A DNA stretch of 64,000 nt, taken from Alkalicoccobacillus plakortidis. Lineage in GTDB: Bacteria; Bacillota; Bacilli; Bacillales; Bacillaceae_D. A program made the translations under genes and the position numbers. The notes under the pieces were generated by a model. That model saw only the letters and a program-made list of their open reading frames with translations, made no database searches and was not told where the DNA came from. Where the stretch lies: contig NZ_JAMQJY010000003.1 of NCBI RefSeq assembly GCF_023703085.1, positions 62,001-126,000 on the forward strand. The letters run 5' to 3'. Shown in pieces: positions 45,801 to 54,712 of the stretch (the first letter of the stretch is position 1; every line of letters starts with the position of its first letter).

Positions 45801-46547
45801 TTACTCGATTTCGCTTTTTTGGAAAGTAAATCGAATTTGATTCTTAGCTGCCCCAGAGCCTACAAGTCCCTCAGTAACTCTTAGATAGTATTCATCAGCA
45901 TCATGTGCATTATATAGAGCATCACCAGTTACTTCGTCTCCTGTAGTTAATAAGCCTTCAATTGAATCTAAACCTTCATAGTACTCAGCATTATCAGAGA
46001 AACCTGTTCCTTCAAGGAAATCTGTAGCCTCTAAAATATTTATGGCATCTCTTGCATCTACTTCTTCTTCACCAACATTCTTAACAGTAAAATTCACAAA
46101 TAAGAAAAAGTCTAAATCAGACAATTCGCCATTAACATCTTCCATAATTTCAACATCATTAACTGTAAACTCAAATATTCCACCAAGAGTTTCTACAGTT
46201 CCCGTATCACCAATGCCTAGATCAAGTTGGTCATCAAAATTCCCTTCTGCAAAAATGCCATCTGCATCGCCATCTGCATCGCCATCTGCATCGCCATCTG
46301 CATCGCCATCTGCATCGCCATCTGCATCGCCATCTGCATCGCCATCTGAATCTGAATCTGAATCCGAATCCGAATCGGCATCATCCATATCATTTTGATC
46401 ATTATCATTATCATTTTCTTCTACACCGCTAGAGTTATTAGATCCTGTACCTTGTGATTCTGTATTATCCTTGGTATCTTCTGTATTGCAGGCAGCTAAC
46501 ATGCTAGCAACGAATAGACTAGAAATTAATAGTTTAGTTTTTTTCAT
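45801..46547 (-). CDS. Lipoprotein with DGDA repeat linker, DUF4352-like
   Basis: A 248-aa lipoprotein (lipobox LAAC). Linker of Asn/Asp, then DSDSDSDSD followed by seven DGDA units, a highly acidic, possibly Ca2+-binding stretch. The C-terminal domain (VETLGGIFEFTVNDVEIMED...FVNFTVKNVGEEEV) matches the paralogues at 44317-44994 and 43608-44273. It lies 12 nt downstream of the TadG-like gene, so it is part of the Tad transcript. Confidence 0.82.
   Translation of the reverse strand: MKKTKLLISSLFVASMLAACNTEDTKDNTESQGTGSNNSSGVEENDNDNDQNDMDDADSDSDSDSDSDGDADGDADGDADGDADGDADGDADGDADGIFAEGNFDDQLDLGIGDTGTVETLGGIFEFTVNDVEIMEDVNGELSDLDFFLFVNFTVKNVGEEEVDARDAINILEATDFLEGTGFSDNAEYYEGLDSIEGLLTTGDEVTGDALYNAHDADEYYLRVTEGLVGSGAAKNQIRFTFQKSEIE
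46261..46380 (-). repeat. In-frame 12-bp tandem repeat coding DGDA, plus a Ser-Asp run
   Basis: Seven exact copies of TCTGCATCGCCA (plus strand) at 46261-46344, then 6-bp Ser-Asp units to about 46380. Length change by slippage would stay in frame, so the linker could vary between strains. Confidence 0.95.
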
Positions 46548-46559
46548 CTCTCATTCTCC

Positions 46560-48751
46560 TTAATATGAATATATTGCTTTTTTCCTAATCCTGAATTCAT
46601 TTCCGTTCATTTGTCCATCTAAGATCCCTGTTTTTCCTAACATATCTGCTACTCCAGGTAGAAACCATAATTCAACACTTGCTTCTACCTCGCCTTCTAT
46701 ATAAGTTGCAGTTTTCGTCAGATCATTTCCTGTTTTTTGGTCAATTCTAGCAAGTGTCCTTTGCATTTTGTTACCATTTGGATGAACAAAAAGAAATAAT
46801 CTTAAATAATCCCCATATCCAGTCATAAAGTCTCGACCCTTACCAACATCAATAAAATTAATTGGTCTGTCATTCATAATTTCCGCGAAATCTCTCGTCG
46901 TTTCAATTAATGCATACGCTGTAGCAAATAACAAAATGAATTTTCCTGATTTCCTTACAAAATCATCTGTAAATGCTTCAATAAAATTCACAGCAAATCT
47001 GAAAGCATATAATTCACCTAGCGCCGCACCAACATTTAATTGAGGAGTGGGTTGGCCATAAAGGATATATTCTATTTCTGATTCTGTAGACCCACCAGCT
47101 TTTAAACCTCTTGATGTAAACTTATGATGATTAAAGCGCATCATAATGTACTCATTAATATAAGCTCTGTCTCTCCCGTTAATTAAAACATCACCTATTG
47201 ACCCGAATATTAGATCTACAATGTTCATAGAACTATCTGCTAGATCTTCTTTTGTTTCTGTTTTTAACTCTTTTTGTTCAATTTCGTTCTCTGCAAATTC
47301 AATGTATCTACTTTCTCTTTCTTTTAACTGTGCATAATTATTAAAGTCAACAACTAACCCAGTGAATTCCTCAATTTGTTTTTTTGCTTTATTAAATTCA
47401 GTTTTAGCTTCATTTTCTTTTGCCTCTACCCCTTCTTCTTCTTTTAATTCGGGAATATTGTTCGTTGCAGTAATGACATCCTCCATGAAATCTTTAGCCT
47501 TGATAAAATCTTCAACTTTCCCATCAATTGTTGAGATATGTAGAGCAGACAATAAAGTCTGTTCTAATCTACCACTTTGGATTTCTTGTAATTTTTCCTT
47601 TAAAAATTTATCTAAGGCATCTCCACCTCGGTCAGTTAAAGTTAGATAAATAGCAGCGTCAAGCGGTTCCTCTACATTAGTAAAATATTCGTCTTCCAAG
47701 ATTAACTCCTCTAAAGCCTCAATCGCTCCATTCAAACCTTCTGCAGCACCTGAAGCATCAACAGCTTGATTCTCAGCCATACCTTGAGCTTCTTTGGCAT
47801 TATTATAATCATCTTTTTCATTATGTTCATTAATTTTTTTAGCTGCTTTTTCATTTAGATCCTTTGCTTCTTTTAATTTCTTCTCAGCTTCTATTAAATG
47901 CTTATTTAATGCTTGTAAATCAGTATTTAGCTTTTTAATAACATTCTCTGCTTCTTTTTTAAAAGATTCAATCTGTTCTTTTAGCTTATCTCTTTCTTCT
48001 TTTTCTTCATCACTTGCATCTTCATCAAGCTCTTTCTCTAATTCTTTTTTAGCCTCTTCAAAATCCTTTATACTGTTTGCAATACAGCAAGACTATTAGC
48101 CTCAGGAAAAAGTCTAGAGCTACTTCCTTCAAAGTTAGTCTCTAAGGTTTTACTTTTTTCTTGTGCTTTTGTTACTTCTTCTCTTACTTTTTCAAGTGCT
48201 TCTTCCCGATCATCAATTAACTTTTGAACCTCTGCTGCAACGTCAACGAAGTTAGATGCTTCTTCCATTTCATTAGAGACCGATAAAAAACCTTCAAGAA
48301 TAGCTGATCCAATTTCTAATGGCGCCTTATATTTCATGTCCTCAAGAATTTGATATTCAAAGGTATCCTTAGAAGCTACCATCATATCTTCGTTAAAGCT
48401 TACACTTGCAGAATCATCCACTAGCCGCGTATCAGCAAACCTAAAGTAATCGCCTTCCCCGGTATCTAAATGTTCTCTGACCACTTTTTCAAAAATATCT
48501 GCTTCATCGCCTTTAAATCCGAATAACCCATAGCTACCCATCATTGATTTATCAAAGCTAGACATAGTGGATCTCGCTGCAGCTTTTACCGCCTGATCTA
48601 CCTTACGTTCTGCTGTCATGATTCGAATATAATCAATGAGTACCGCATTAAAAATAAAAAGGAGAAGCGTAATCATGATGGCATAAATAGAGACAGCTCC
48701 ATTTTCACTGATTATAAATTTATGGAATGCTTTTCTTAGCCACTTTTTCAT
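46560..48751 (-). CDS. TadG-like pilus assembly protein (frameshift, different type)
   Basis: A protein of about 730 aa. The N-terminal helix with upstream ENGAVSIYAIMITLLLFIFN resembles Tad pilus TadG/DUF5702-type proteins. It then has a long coiled coil (about 190-330, rich in Lys/Glu) and a C-terminal globular part. The frame is interrupted at about 48073-48088. A continuous second frame starts there (ANSIKDFEEAKKELEKELDE), and the sequence needs one added base, or two removed, to join. This is the one broken gene in the window whose lesion is not at CCAGC. Confidence 0.75.
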
Positions 48752-48772
48752 ACTCTTCTCCCCTTTTTAATA

Positions 48773-49399
48773 TCAACTGCCTGATTTACCAAAGAATTTT
48801 TTAACATATGTTCCGTACCCGCCTGCTTTTTTAAAAAAGTACATCGCAAATTGTGTATCACGAACTAATTCGACTGGCTCTGTTACAGCTCTAGATGCCT
48901 TAGCAGTTAAGACATCCGTACCTAACAAACTTGTTACGGATGATGGCATAGGTATTGGTTGTGTTAATTCAACTTGTATTTGACTACCGATTAAACCATT
49001 TGAGTACGTTACTGATCCACTTGAGACCCCAGGTATATCAGAAACTAATTCATTTCGTTCTTTAGCTCCTACTAAATCATTTCCTGGAGCATCAAATCCA
49101 AATTGCTCAAAGAAATTATTCGAGGTAAGTCTCCAGTAAAGACCATCTCCATTATCAGTTGTGTACTGTTCGAACTCTCCCGTCTCTACATCCTTGGAGC
49201 TATTATTCCAAACATATGCAACCTGATCTGCAATCCGATTGGCTTCGAATTGCAAAACAGATTTATAGAATATCACCATACTGAAGAAAATCATCATCAT
49301 GGTTGCAATTAAGATTGCTGGAAACAACATGCTAGCTTCTAGAGTCATGACACCATCTTCGTCATCTTTGAAATCTCTAAAATGAGATTTCATATTCAA
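48773..49399 (-). CDS. TadE/TadF-like pseudopilin
   Basis: A 208-aa protein with the class III-type N-terminus DEDGVMTLEASMLFPAILIA (Gly, then Glu at +5) and one helix. The extracellular part (residues about 45-208) is not recognisable. The start is adjacent to the flp stop (ATG at 49399, flp stop at 49400). Expected to be processed by TadV and to assemble with Flp. Confidence 0.85.
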   Translation of the reverse strand: MNMKSHFRDFKDDEDGVMTLEASMLFPAILIATMMMIFFSMVIFYKSVLQFEANRIADQVAYVWNNSSKDVETGEFEQYTTDNGDGLYWRLTSNNFFEQFGFDAPGNDLVGAKERNELVSDIPGVSSGSVTYSNGLIGSQIQVELTQPIPMPSSVTSLLGTDVLTAKASRAVTEPVELVRDTQFAMYFFKKAGGYGTYVKKFFGKSGS

Positions 49400-49594
49400 T
49401 CAATCCCCACCTTCTTGGAAGCTTTTCACTTGAGTTCCTCCAAATTCAACTAATCCATCTACCCAATCCATGATCTGTTTTCTAAAAGTTAGCGCTATAA
49501 CAACAATGACAGCAATAATCAATAAGATTTCTAAAGTTTGTAGGCCTTCTTCTTCATTCCAGAATTTTTTGAAAAAACTTGTGATATTAGACAT
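49400..49594 (-). CDS. flp: Flp-type pilin
   Basis: A 64-aa peptide. Short basic leader, Gly18 and then LQTLEILLIIAVIVVIALTF with Glu at +5 after Gly, the Flp pattern, then a short C-terminal tail. The major subunit of Tad pili is this size. A good ribosome site (GGAGG) lies ahead of the ATG. Confidence 0.88.
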   Translation of the reverse strand: MSNITSFFKKFWNEEEGLQTLEILLIIAVIVVIALTFRKQIMDWVDGLVEFGGTQVKSFQEGGD

Positions 49595-49620
49595 TGTATT
49601 ACCTCCAGGTTTTTTTATAT

Positions 49621-50481
49621 TTACAAAATGGTTAATGCTGGGTACCCAACAATAATCATTACTGCAACAAAAATTAGAATTAACGGAAAAACAAGTTTTG
49701 ATGATGCTTCTTCACCTTTTGTTTTTGAAACGTTCTTACGCTTCTCCCACAATGTGTGGGAAAGCTCTCTGAGAGATAGAATAAGATCCTGCCCGCCCTT
49801 ACGATAGTTTAAGAGGACTGTTGTAGTGAAGATGGAAACTTCCTGAATGGAGCACTTTTTACTAAATTCATTTAAAACATTTGGAAAAGGTTCATTACTT
49901 GTTAACTTATTTACAGCGACCTTTAATTCTAGATAGAGAGGCGATTCACTATCTTGTTTTAATTCAACACATCGTACAATTGCTTGTTGAACTGTTTCCC
50001 CCGCATTAACTAACAAAATGATCTTATTTACAACTTCAGGTAGCTCCATAAGAATCTGATTTTTTCTTTCCTTCTCTTTGTTGTTCAACTGATTGATCAT
50101 GACGGTTGGCAAAAGAATAGAAAACATTAATCCTACCATTAGCATGACATGATCGTTTTGCAACATAGCAAGTAAAAAAGATCCAAGAAGACCAACCAAC
50201 ACAATTGAAACTAATTGTGCAATAAACATTCGCGTATGCTGCAGAGCATCTTTTGTACCATATAAACTAATCATTTTTTGCTGGATATGAGCTACCTGGC
50301 TGTGAAATCTCTCCATTACCTGCAACTTAAATAAAACATGTAGTGAGACAGGTGCCATAAACATTAACGAGTATTTGCCGTCAAACTCCTCAACCAAGTG
50401 AGTGTACTTATTTCTTGAGGCAATCGATAATAAAAAGTAGGTCACAATTAGAACCGCAAGAAATGCACCATAAACAATCAA
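49621..50481 (-). CDS. tadC: Type II secretion F-domain protein (TadC)
   Basis: A 286-aa inner-membrane platform protein. The T2SSF domain is visible in the C-terminal half (ILLVNAGETVQQAIVRCVEL, TTTVLLNYRKGGQDLILSLR), with helices near the N-terminus, centre and C-terminus. It pairs with TadB. It lies 6 nt downstream of tadB. Confidence 0.93.
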   Translation of the reverse strand: MIVYGAFLAVLIVTYFLLSIASRNKYTHLVEEFDGKYSLMFMAPVSLHVLFKLQVMERFHSQVAHIQQKMISLYGTKDALQHTRMFIAQLVSIVLVGLLGSFLLAMLQNDHVMLMVGLMFSILLPTVMINQLNNKEKERKNQILMELPEVVNKIILLVNAGETVQQAIVRCVELKQDSESPLYLELKVAVNKLTSNEPFPNVLNEFSKKCSIQEVSIFTTTVLLNYRKGGQDLILSLRELSHTLWEKRKNVSKTKGEEASSKLVFPLILIFVAVMIIVGYPALTIL

Positions 50482-50487
50482 AGGTCA

Positions 50488-51435
50488 TCACACCTTTACA
50501 TTCATTATTTTTTGACTGAGCCAAAATGAGAACACAAGAATTCCTAAACAGATGGTCATTATTAGCGGTCCTGCACCTGGCCATGTGTACATAGGATTAA
50601 GATAATCCGCTGCAGAATATTTAAGCAAAGCAATCATCCCTAAAGGAGCAACAGCTAAGATTCTCGATTCGAATTTCTTTTGCGCAATCATTACTTGTAC
50701 TTCCTGCTGAATTTCAATTTTTTCACTAATAACATCAGATGTTCTTCTGATAACCTCAACTAGATTTCCACCCGTTCGCTTACACGTAAGGAATACATCA
50801 GCAAAATTAATGACGTCCTCAATATCTGAACGAATCGCAAAATCTTCTATAGCTCGTTCAATGGTTTCGCCATTCTCAACGCGACGGTTAATGATCTCAA
50901 ATTCCTTGATGATGTACGTATTTGGATCTGGATATAGAAGCTTTAAATCGTTAACTACTTCACGAAAACTATTTTCAATTGATCGTCCAGCTGCTAAAGA
51001 AGAGGACAATGAGGCAATGGCTTCTTTAAACTGTAGAGATAGCTTTTCTTTTCGTTTAGACAGTAAGATCTTCCGTTGAATTTTTGGATAGAATAGTCCA
51101 CCTGATGCTACTATTCCAGCTAGAATAATATTCTCGTAGAATAGAAAGCCAATAAAATATAGAACAGCTCCAGCTAAAATCGCATAAAATAAATATTGCT
51201 TGAGGCTTAACCTATAATCACCATAGTTAGTCAAATGACTCTCTGTTGCATTTCTAAATTCCTTAGGAGACAAAGACCTGAGCGCTTTTACTCGTTTTGC
51301 AAAGGCACTGGGTTCGGGTATGGTATCGATCTTAGCTGCTTCTTCCTTCTCTTTTTTCTTCCGACTAACCACAACGTAAATATAAAACCCCACTAATATC
51401 GGAACGAGTATTAAAGGTAGCAAATCCGCATTCAA
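50488..51435 (-). CDS. tadB: Type II secretion F-domain protein (TadB)
   Basis: A 315-aa inner-membrane protein. N-terminal helix, basic cytosolic region, two central helices (YAILAGAVLYFIGFLFYENI...GIVASGGLF), then the T2SSF domain (AIASLSSSLAAGRSIENSFR...VFLTCKRTGGNLVEVIRRTS) and two C-terminal helices. The start overlaps the tadA stop by 4 nt. Confidence 0.94.
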   Translation of the reverse strand: MNADLLPLILVPILVGFYIYVVVSRKKKEKEEAAKIDTIPEPSAFAKRVKALRSLSPKEFRNATESHLTNYGDYRLSLKQYLFYAILAGAVLYFIGFLFYENIILAGIVASGGLFYPKIQRKILLSKRKEKLSLQFKEAIASLSSSLAAGRSIENSFREVVNDLKLLYPDPNTYIIKEFEIINRRVENGETIERAIEDFAIRSDIEDVINFADVFLTCKRTGGNLVEVIRRTSDVISEKIEIQQEVQVMIAQKKFESRILAVAPLGMIALLKYSAADYLNPMYTWPGAGPLIMTICLGILVFSFWLSQKIMNVKV

Positions 51436-52682
51436 TTCGTCTCACCTACTTTAATCGTTTCCTCGTAGATTCCGGCTTGTTTTAGCTTGGCAACGGATTG
51501 GAGCTTGTTGCCGGTTGGTTTTAGTCTTCCAATGACTTCTCCTTTTGGCCCTTCCTCTTCTTCTACAAATTCAAAGAGTGGATTGACTTGGATCTCGCCG
51601 TTTTCCAGGTCGAGTAACTCACTAATTGAAACGACTTTACGTGAGTGATCTCGTAGTCTTGAAAGGTGAACCATAATTTCAATGGCTGAGCTGATTTGTT
51701 TTCGAATCACCTCAACTGGTAGGTTTGCTCCACTTAAGACCATTGTTTCTAAACGACTGAGCATATCTGTTGTCGAGTTGGCGTGACCTGTTGATAAGGA
51801 GCCGTCATGTCCAGTGTTCATGGCTTGAAGCATATCAAGTGCTTCTGCTCCACGTACCTCCCCAACGATGATTCGGTTAGGGCGCATCCGCAGGGATGTT
51901 TTGATGAGTTCTCGTATGGAGATTTCACCTTTACCTTCTGTGTTGGCGTTTCGGGTTTCGAGACTAACCAAGTTTGGAATTTTGTGAATTTGTAATTCGG
52001 CTGAATCTTCCAGAGTAATAATGCGCTCATTCGGCGGAATGAAATTAGACAGCACGTTAAGAAATGTTGTTTTCCCTGATCCTGTCCCGCCACCGATAAA
52101 GATGTTGTACTTAGCCTTAACGAGATTGTTGAGGAAATCAGCTGCTTCCTGCGTGATCGCTTCATAGGCAATTAAGTCTTCAATCATCAGCGGACGCTCT
52201 GGGAATTTCCGAATGGTGATAACCGGTCCCTTTAAGGCAATCGGTGGGAGTACAACGTTTACCCTGGAGCCATCTTGTAGTCTCGCATCTACTATGGGTG
52301 AGGATTCATTAACCACTCGGTCGACTTTTGAAACAATCGCCTGGATAATATCCTCAAGCTTTTGCTGACTCTCAAATTCCACTTCCATCTGGGAGACCTT
52401 CCCGTTGCGCTCAATAAAGACTTCTTTGTGGCTGTTCACCATAATCTCCGTAATCGACTTGTCTTCGATTAGGGGCTGTAAGACGTCATACCCTCGGAAG
52501 GAATGATAAATGCGATCAACAAGCCATTTCATTTCTGCAGACTTTAAGCTATGCTCCTGTGCATATTCAAAAACAGCGTTCTCCACGTGCTCCATCAACT
52601 TATCATTTGGAATGGAGTGCATCAGATCAAGTGTTTCTCTGAGTCTACTAATTAACTCGCGTATGACTTTATCATCAACCAT
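51432..52682 (-). CDS. tadA: Type II/IV secretion ATPase (TadA/CpaF)
   Basis: A 416-aa ATPase that powers Flp pilus assembly. I chose ATG 52682 (MVDDKVIRELISRLRETL), 6 nt after AAGAAGGTG, overlapping the tadZ stop by 8 nt. Motifs: Walker A GGTGSGKTTFLN, Asp box ITLEDSAELQ, Walker B MRPNRIIVGEVRGAEA, His box MNTGHDGSLSTGHAN. Intact and of normal length. Confidence 0.95.
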   Translation of the reverse strand: MVDDKVIRELISRLRETLDLMHSIPNDKLMEHVENAVFEYAQEHSLKSAEMKWLVDRIYHSFRGYDVLQPLIEDKSITEIMVNSHKEVFIERNGKVSQMEVEFESQQKLEDIIQAIVSKVDRVVNESSPIVDARLQDGSRVNVVLPPIALKGPVITIRKFPERPLMIEDLIAYEAITQEAADFLNNLVKAKYNIFIGGGTGSGKTTFLNVLSNFIPPNERIITLEDSAELQIHKIPNLVSLETRNANTEGKGEISIRELIKTSLRMRPNRIIVGEVRGAEALDMLQAMNTGHDGSLSTGHANSTTDMLSRLETMVLSGANLPVEVIRKQISSAIEIMVHLSRLRDHSRKVVSISELLDLENGEIQVNPLFEFVEEEEGPKGEVIGRLKPTGNKLQSVAKLKQAGIYEETIKVGETN

Positions 52683-53793
52683 TGGAAGCACCTTCTTTAC
52701 TCGTTTCCACAAGTCCACGGATAATGGCAAGTAACTCTTGTGTGTAATGTGGATGAGAGAGCATCTGATCCCGGTCTACCAATGGATTCCATTCTTGTAC
52801 ATATGGAAGATAGCCTTTAATGGCAAAGTCATAGGCGATAAATGGTTCAGAGACATGCCCTGTAAACCGATTGACGATGAATTCAATTTTTTCTTGTACT
52901 CCATGACCTTTTCCGAGAAGGTTATCCAAATTCTTTAATAGCTCATTTGTTTTGTGAAAGCTCTGCATATCATTGTTTAACAACCAGAACAATTGATCAC
53001 ATGTTGCAAATGCAGCCTGACTTAAAATTTGGAAAGAGCTATCCATGTCAATCAAGATATAATCGTATTGGTCCGTAGCTGAAATGGTCTGAATCAGCTT
53101 CTGTATCTCCTCTTTTGTTGCCTCCAACATCTCCTCTGGATTCGTCGACCAATCGAAGTAGTCTACATTCATTAACGGATCATGTTTCTTTAAGGTTTCA
53201 ACCTTCGACATCAATTGATGCGGTTTTGCCTTTAAATAATAGAACACCTGAAGGGACGGCTTATCCTCGTCAGACCTGAAGTACAGCTCTCTTGAGTTAA
53301 GGATTTCAAAGTTTAAATAAAAAACTTTTTTCCCCATGATCGCAAGTTGCCTTGACATGTTTGCAGCAAGTGTTGTTTTTCCAGCGCCTCCAGTGGCTGA
53401 ATAGAAACCAATAACACTTGTGCGGCCAGTTGTTCCAGATGTACTGTCTAACGCTTTATTTTGTTCATAATATAGCGATAACAATTCAGATAATAGCTGT
53501 GTAACCGGTTGATATTTAAATAACTGATTATTGTTTGTGATGTTCTTTTTGGCCTCTTCTAGATATAAGACAATGCCTTTAAATGATTCTAATCTTTCTT
53601 TTTTGTAGAGCTCTGGCTTAAGCAAAATAAGATCGTAATGCTCTCCGGTTTCAAGATAACGACCTAGGCTCTCTTCACTTGTACATAGCTTCATATCGAA
53701 CTGATTTTTTGCATCTGAAGAAAGAACGTATTCTCCAAAGGATTGTAAAAAAGCGGAATCATGGTCTGCGACAATAAGTTTGATTTTTTTCAT
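52675..53793 (-). CDS. tadZ: TadZ/CpaE-like ATPase
   Basis: A 372-aa protein. I chose ATG 53793 (MKKIKLIVADHDSAFLQSF). Residues 1-115 form a receiver-like domain, then a ParA/MinD-type ATPase with deviant Walker A FYSATGGAGKTTLAANMSR and YDYILIDMDSSF. TadZ localises Tad pilus assembly to the membrane or pole. First gene of the Tad locus. Confidence 0.92.
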   Translation of the reverse strand: MKKIKLIVADHDSAFLQSFGEYVLSSDAKNQFDMKLCTSEESLGRYLETGEHYDLILLKPELYKKERLESFKGIVLYLEEAKKNITNNNQLFKYQPVTQLLSELLSLYYEQNKALDSTSGTTGRTSVIGFYSATGGAGKTTLAANMSRQLAIMGKKVFYLNFEILNSRELYFRSDEDKPSLQVFYYLKAKPHQLMSKVETLKKHDPLMNVDYFDWSTNPEEMLEATKEEIQKLIQTISATDQYDYILIDMDSSFQILSQAAFATCDQLFWLLNNDMQSFHKTNELLKNLDNLLGKGHGVQEKIEFIVNRFTGHVSEPFIAYDFAIKGYLPYVQEWNPLVDRDQMLSHPHYTQELLAIIRGLVETSKEGASNG

Positions 53794-54343
53794 AGCCGTC
53801 ACCTGCTTTCTGTATATAAAAGTCATTTGCTAGTATTTCTTAGTAGAATAAATGTAAAATTCCAAGAACATATTTGATTGTACTAGATTTCCAATTAAAA
53901 TGACGCATTTTGGATATAAACAGGAAAAAGGTCTTGTAGCACTAAAATAGTACTAGATGATCTTCCATCTATCTGTATTTGATCTGATTCCCTTGACTCA
54001 TAAGCTTTTTCTATCCTTCCATTTTTATCTACGTTTTACCAGATACCCCTCCCGTTGGGTCTGAAACATATAATTTACCTATTTCACGTAATTTGATACT
54101 TTAGTCACAAAGGCTTACAGATTGCGGAATAACTATGTAAACACAATAAAACCAACAGATTCGCCTAACTAAATGAATCTATAATCTCATAATTAAGGAT
54201 ATAGAAGGAATTAATATGGAATTTTAAGGTTTTTAGACGAGACTATAATCCTTAATCGCCTCTACTTACCTACTGTTTTTTGTAGGTGCAAGCACTTTTT
54301 TATAAAGAATTTGTAAAGTTTGTGTGTGAAAGATTGGAAATGA
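53794..54343. other. AT-rich intergenic region between tadZ and the Mn riboswitch
   Basis: No supported ORF. A perfect 9-bp inverted repeat ATTAAGGAT/ATCCTTAAT spans about 54192-54255, and CCTAC/GTAGG forms a small hairpin near 54270-54290. A weak TTGGAA-N17-TAAGAA promoter candidate for the Tad locus lies on the minus strand about 55 nt upstream of tadZ. I looked for a c-di-GMP riboswitch here and did not find one. Confidence 0.4.
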
Positions 54344-54372
54344 TTGACCATAGCTCTCCTCCCCTTTATACT
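54344..54372 (+). promoter_or_regulatory. SigA-type promoter of the Mn riboswitch unit
   Basis: TTGACC (54344-54349), a 17-nt spacer, TATACT (54367-54372). Transcription would start near 54379, about 17 nt before the aptamer. Confidence 0.8.
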
Positions 54373-54395
54373 AAAAAGACTTAATCGAATACTCC

Positions 54396-54489
54396 AAAGG
54401 GGAGTAGCAGTTCAGCAATTGTCGTCATTACAGGGTCAAAACCCTCGGCACTGCTGGCAACAGAATTCTGTTGTTTGCGAGACCTTTGT
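54396..54489 (+). promoter_or_regulatory. Mn2+ riboswitch (yybP-ykoY family)
   Basis: The diagnostic elements are in order: AAAGGGGAGTAGC at the 5' end, GTCGTCATTACAGGG hairpin, CCCTCGGCACTGCTGGCAAC, then TTTGCGAGACCTTTG closing P1. The two conserved loops that dock to bind Mn2+ are both recognisable. The 3' strand of P1 (GACCTTTG) is also the 5' arm of the following terminator, so Mn2+ binding, by holding P1, would block termination (an ON switch). Most family members control Mn2+ efflux or export genes; here the next genes are a 41-aa ORF and a small kinase. Confidence 0.94.
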
Positions 54490-54518
54490 CACAAATACGT
54501 GGCAAAGGTCTCTTTTTT
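54479..54518 (+). terminator. Riboswitch expression-platform terminator
   Basis: GAGACCTTTG pairs with CAAAGGTCTC, followed by T6. It competes with riboswitch helix P1. Confidence 0.9.
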
Positions 54519-54522
54519 ATTC

Positions 54523-54557
54523 AAAAGACCTAAGCCGCGTTGGCTTAGGTCTTTTTT
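54523..54557 (+). terminator. Second terminator just downstream
   Basis: A 14-bp stem AAAAGACCTAAGCC, loop, complement, then T6. The 3' arm of the first terminator (AGGTCT) can pair with the 5' arm of this one (AGACCT), so the two may be alternatives. Confidence 0.88.
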
Positions 54558-54583
54558 GATTAAGAAGAGAGGAGAATACAAAC

Positions 54584-54709
54584 ATGTCCAAATTGATCAA
54601 GTTATTACGACATCCAATGGTTAAAAAGGGAATAAAAGAGGCAGAAAAACACGTGCTTCCGCGCTTAAAACAAGAACTGGCTAAACGCAAAAAGCCAAAA
54701 AAGGGGTAG
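54584..54709 (+). CDS. 41-aa basic peptide
   Basis: MSKLIKLLRHPMVKKGIKEA at the start and KKPKKG at the end; strongly basic and probably helical. AGAGGAGA precedes the ATG. It lies 3 nt before the kinase ATG and its 3' end (AAGGGG) provides the kinase ribosome site, so the two are coupled. I do not recognise a family. Confidence 0.65.
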   Translation: MSKLIKLLRHPMVKKGIKEAEKHVLPRLKQELAKRKKPKKG

Positions 54710-54712
54710 ATC

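Noticed and set aside
46042-46414. Open frames opposite and beside the DGDA repeat
   Set aside because: Low-complexity shadows of the repeat in the real lipoprotein gene.
53794-54343. c-di-GMP riboswitch upstream of the Tad locus
   Set aside because: None of the GEMM consensus blocks is present; only simple inverted repeats are seen.
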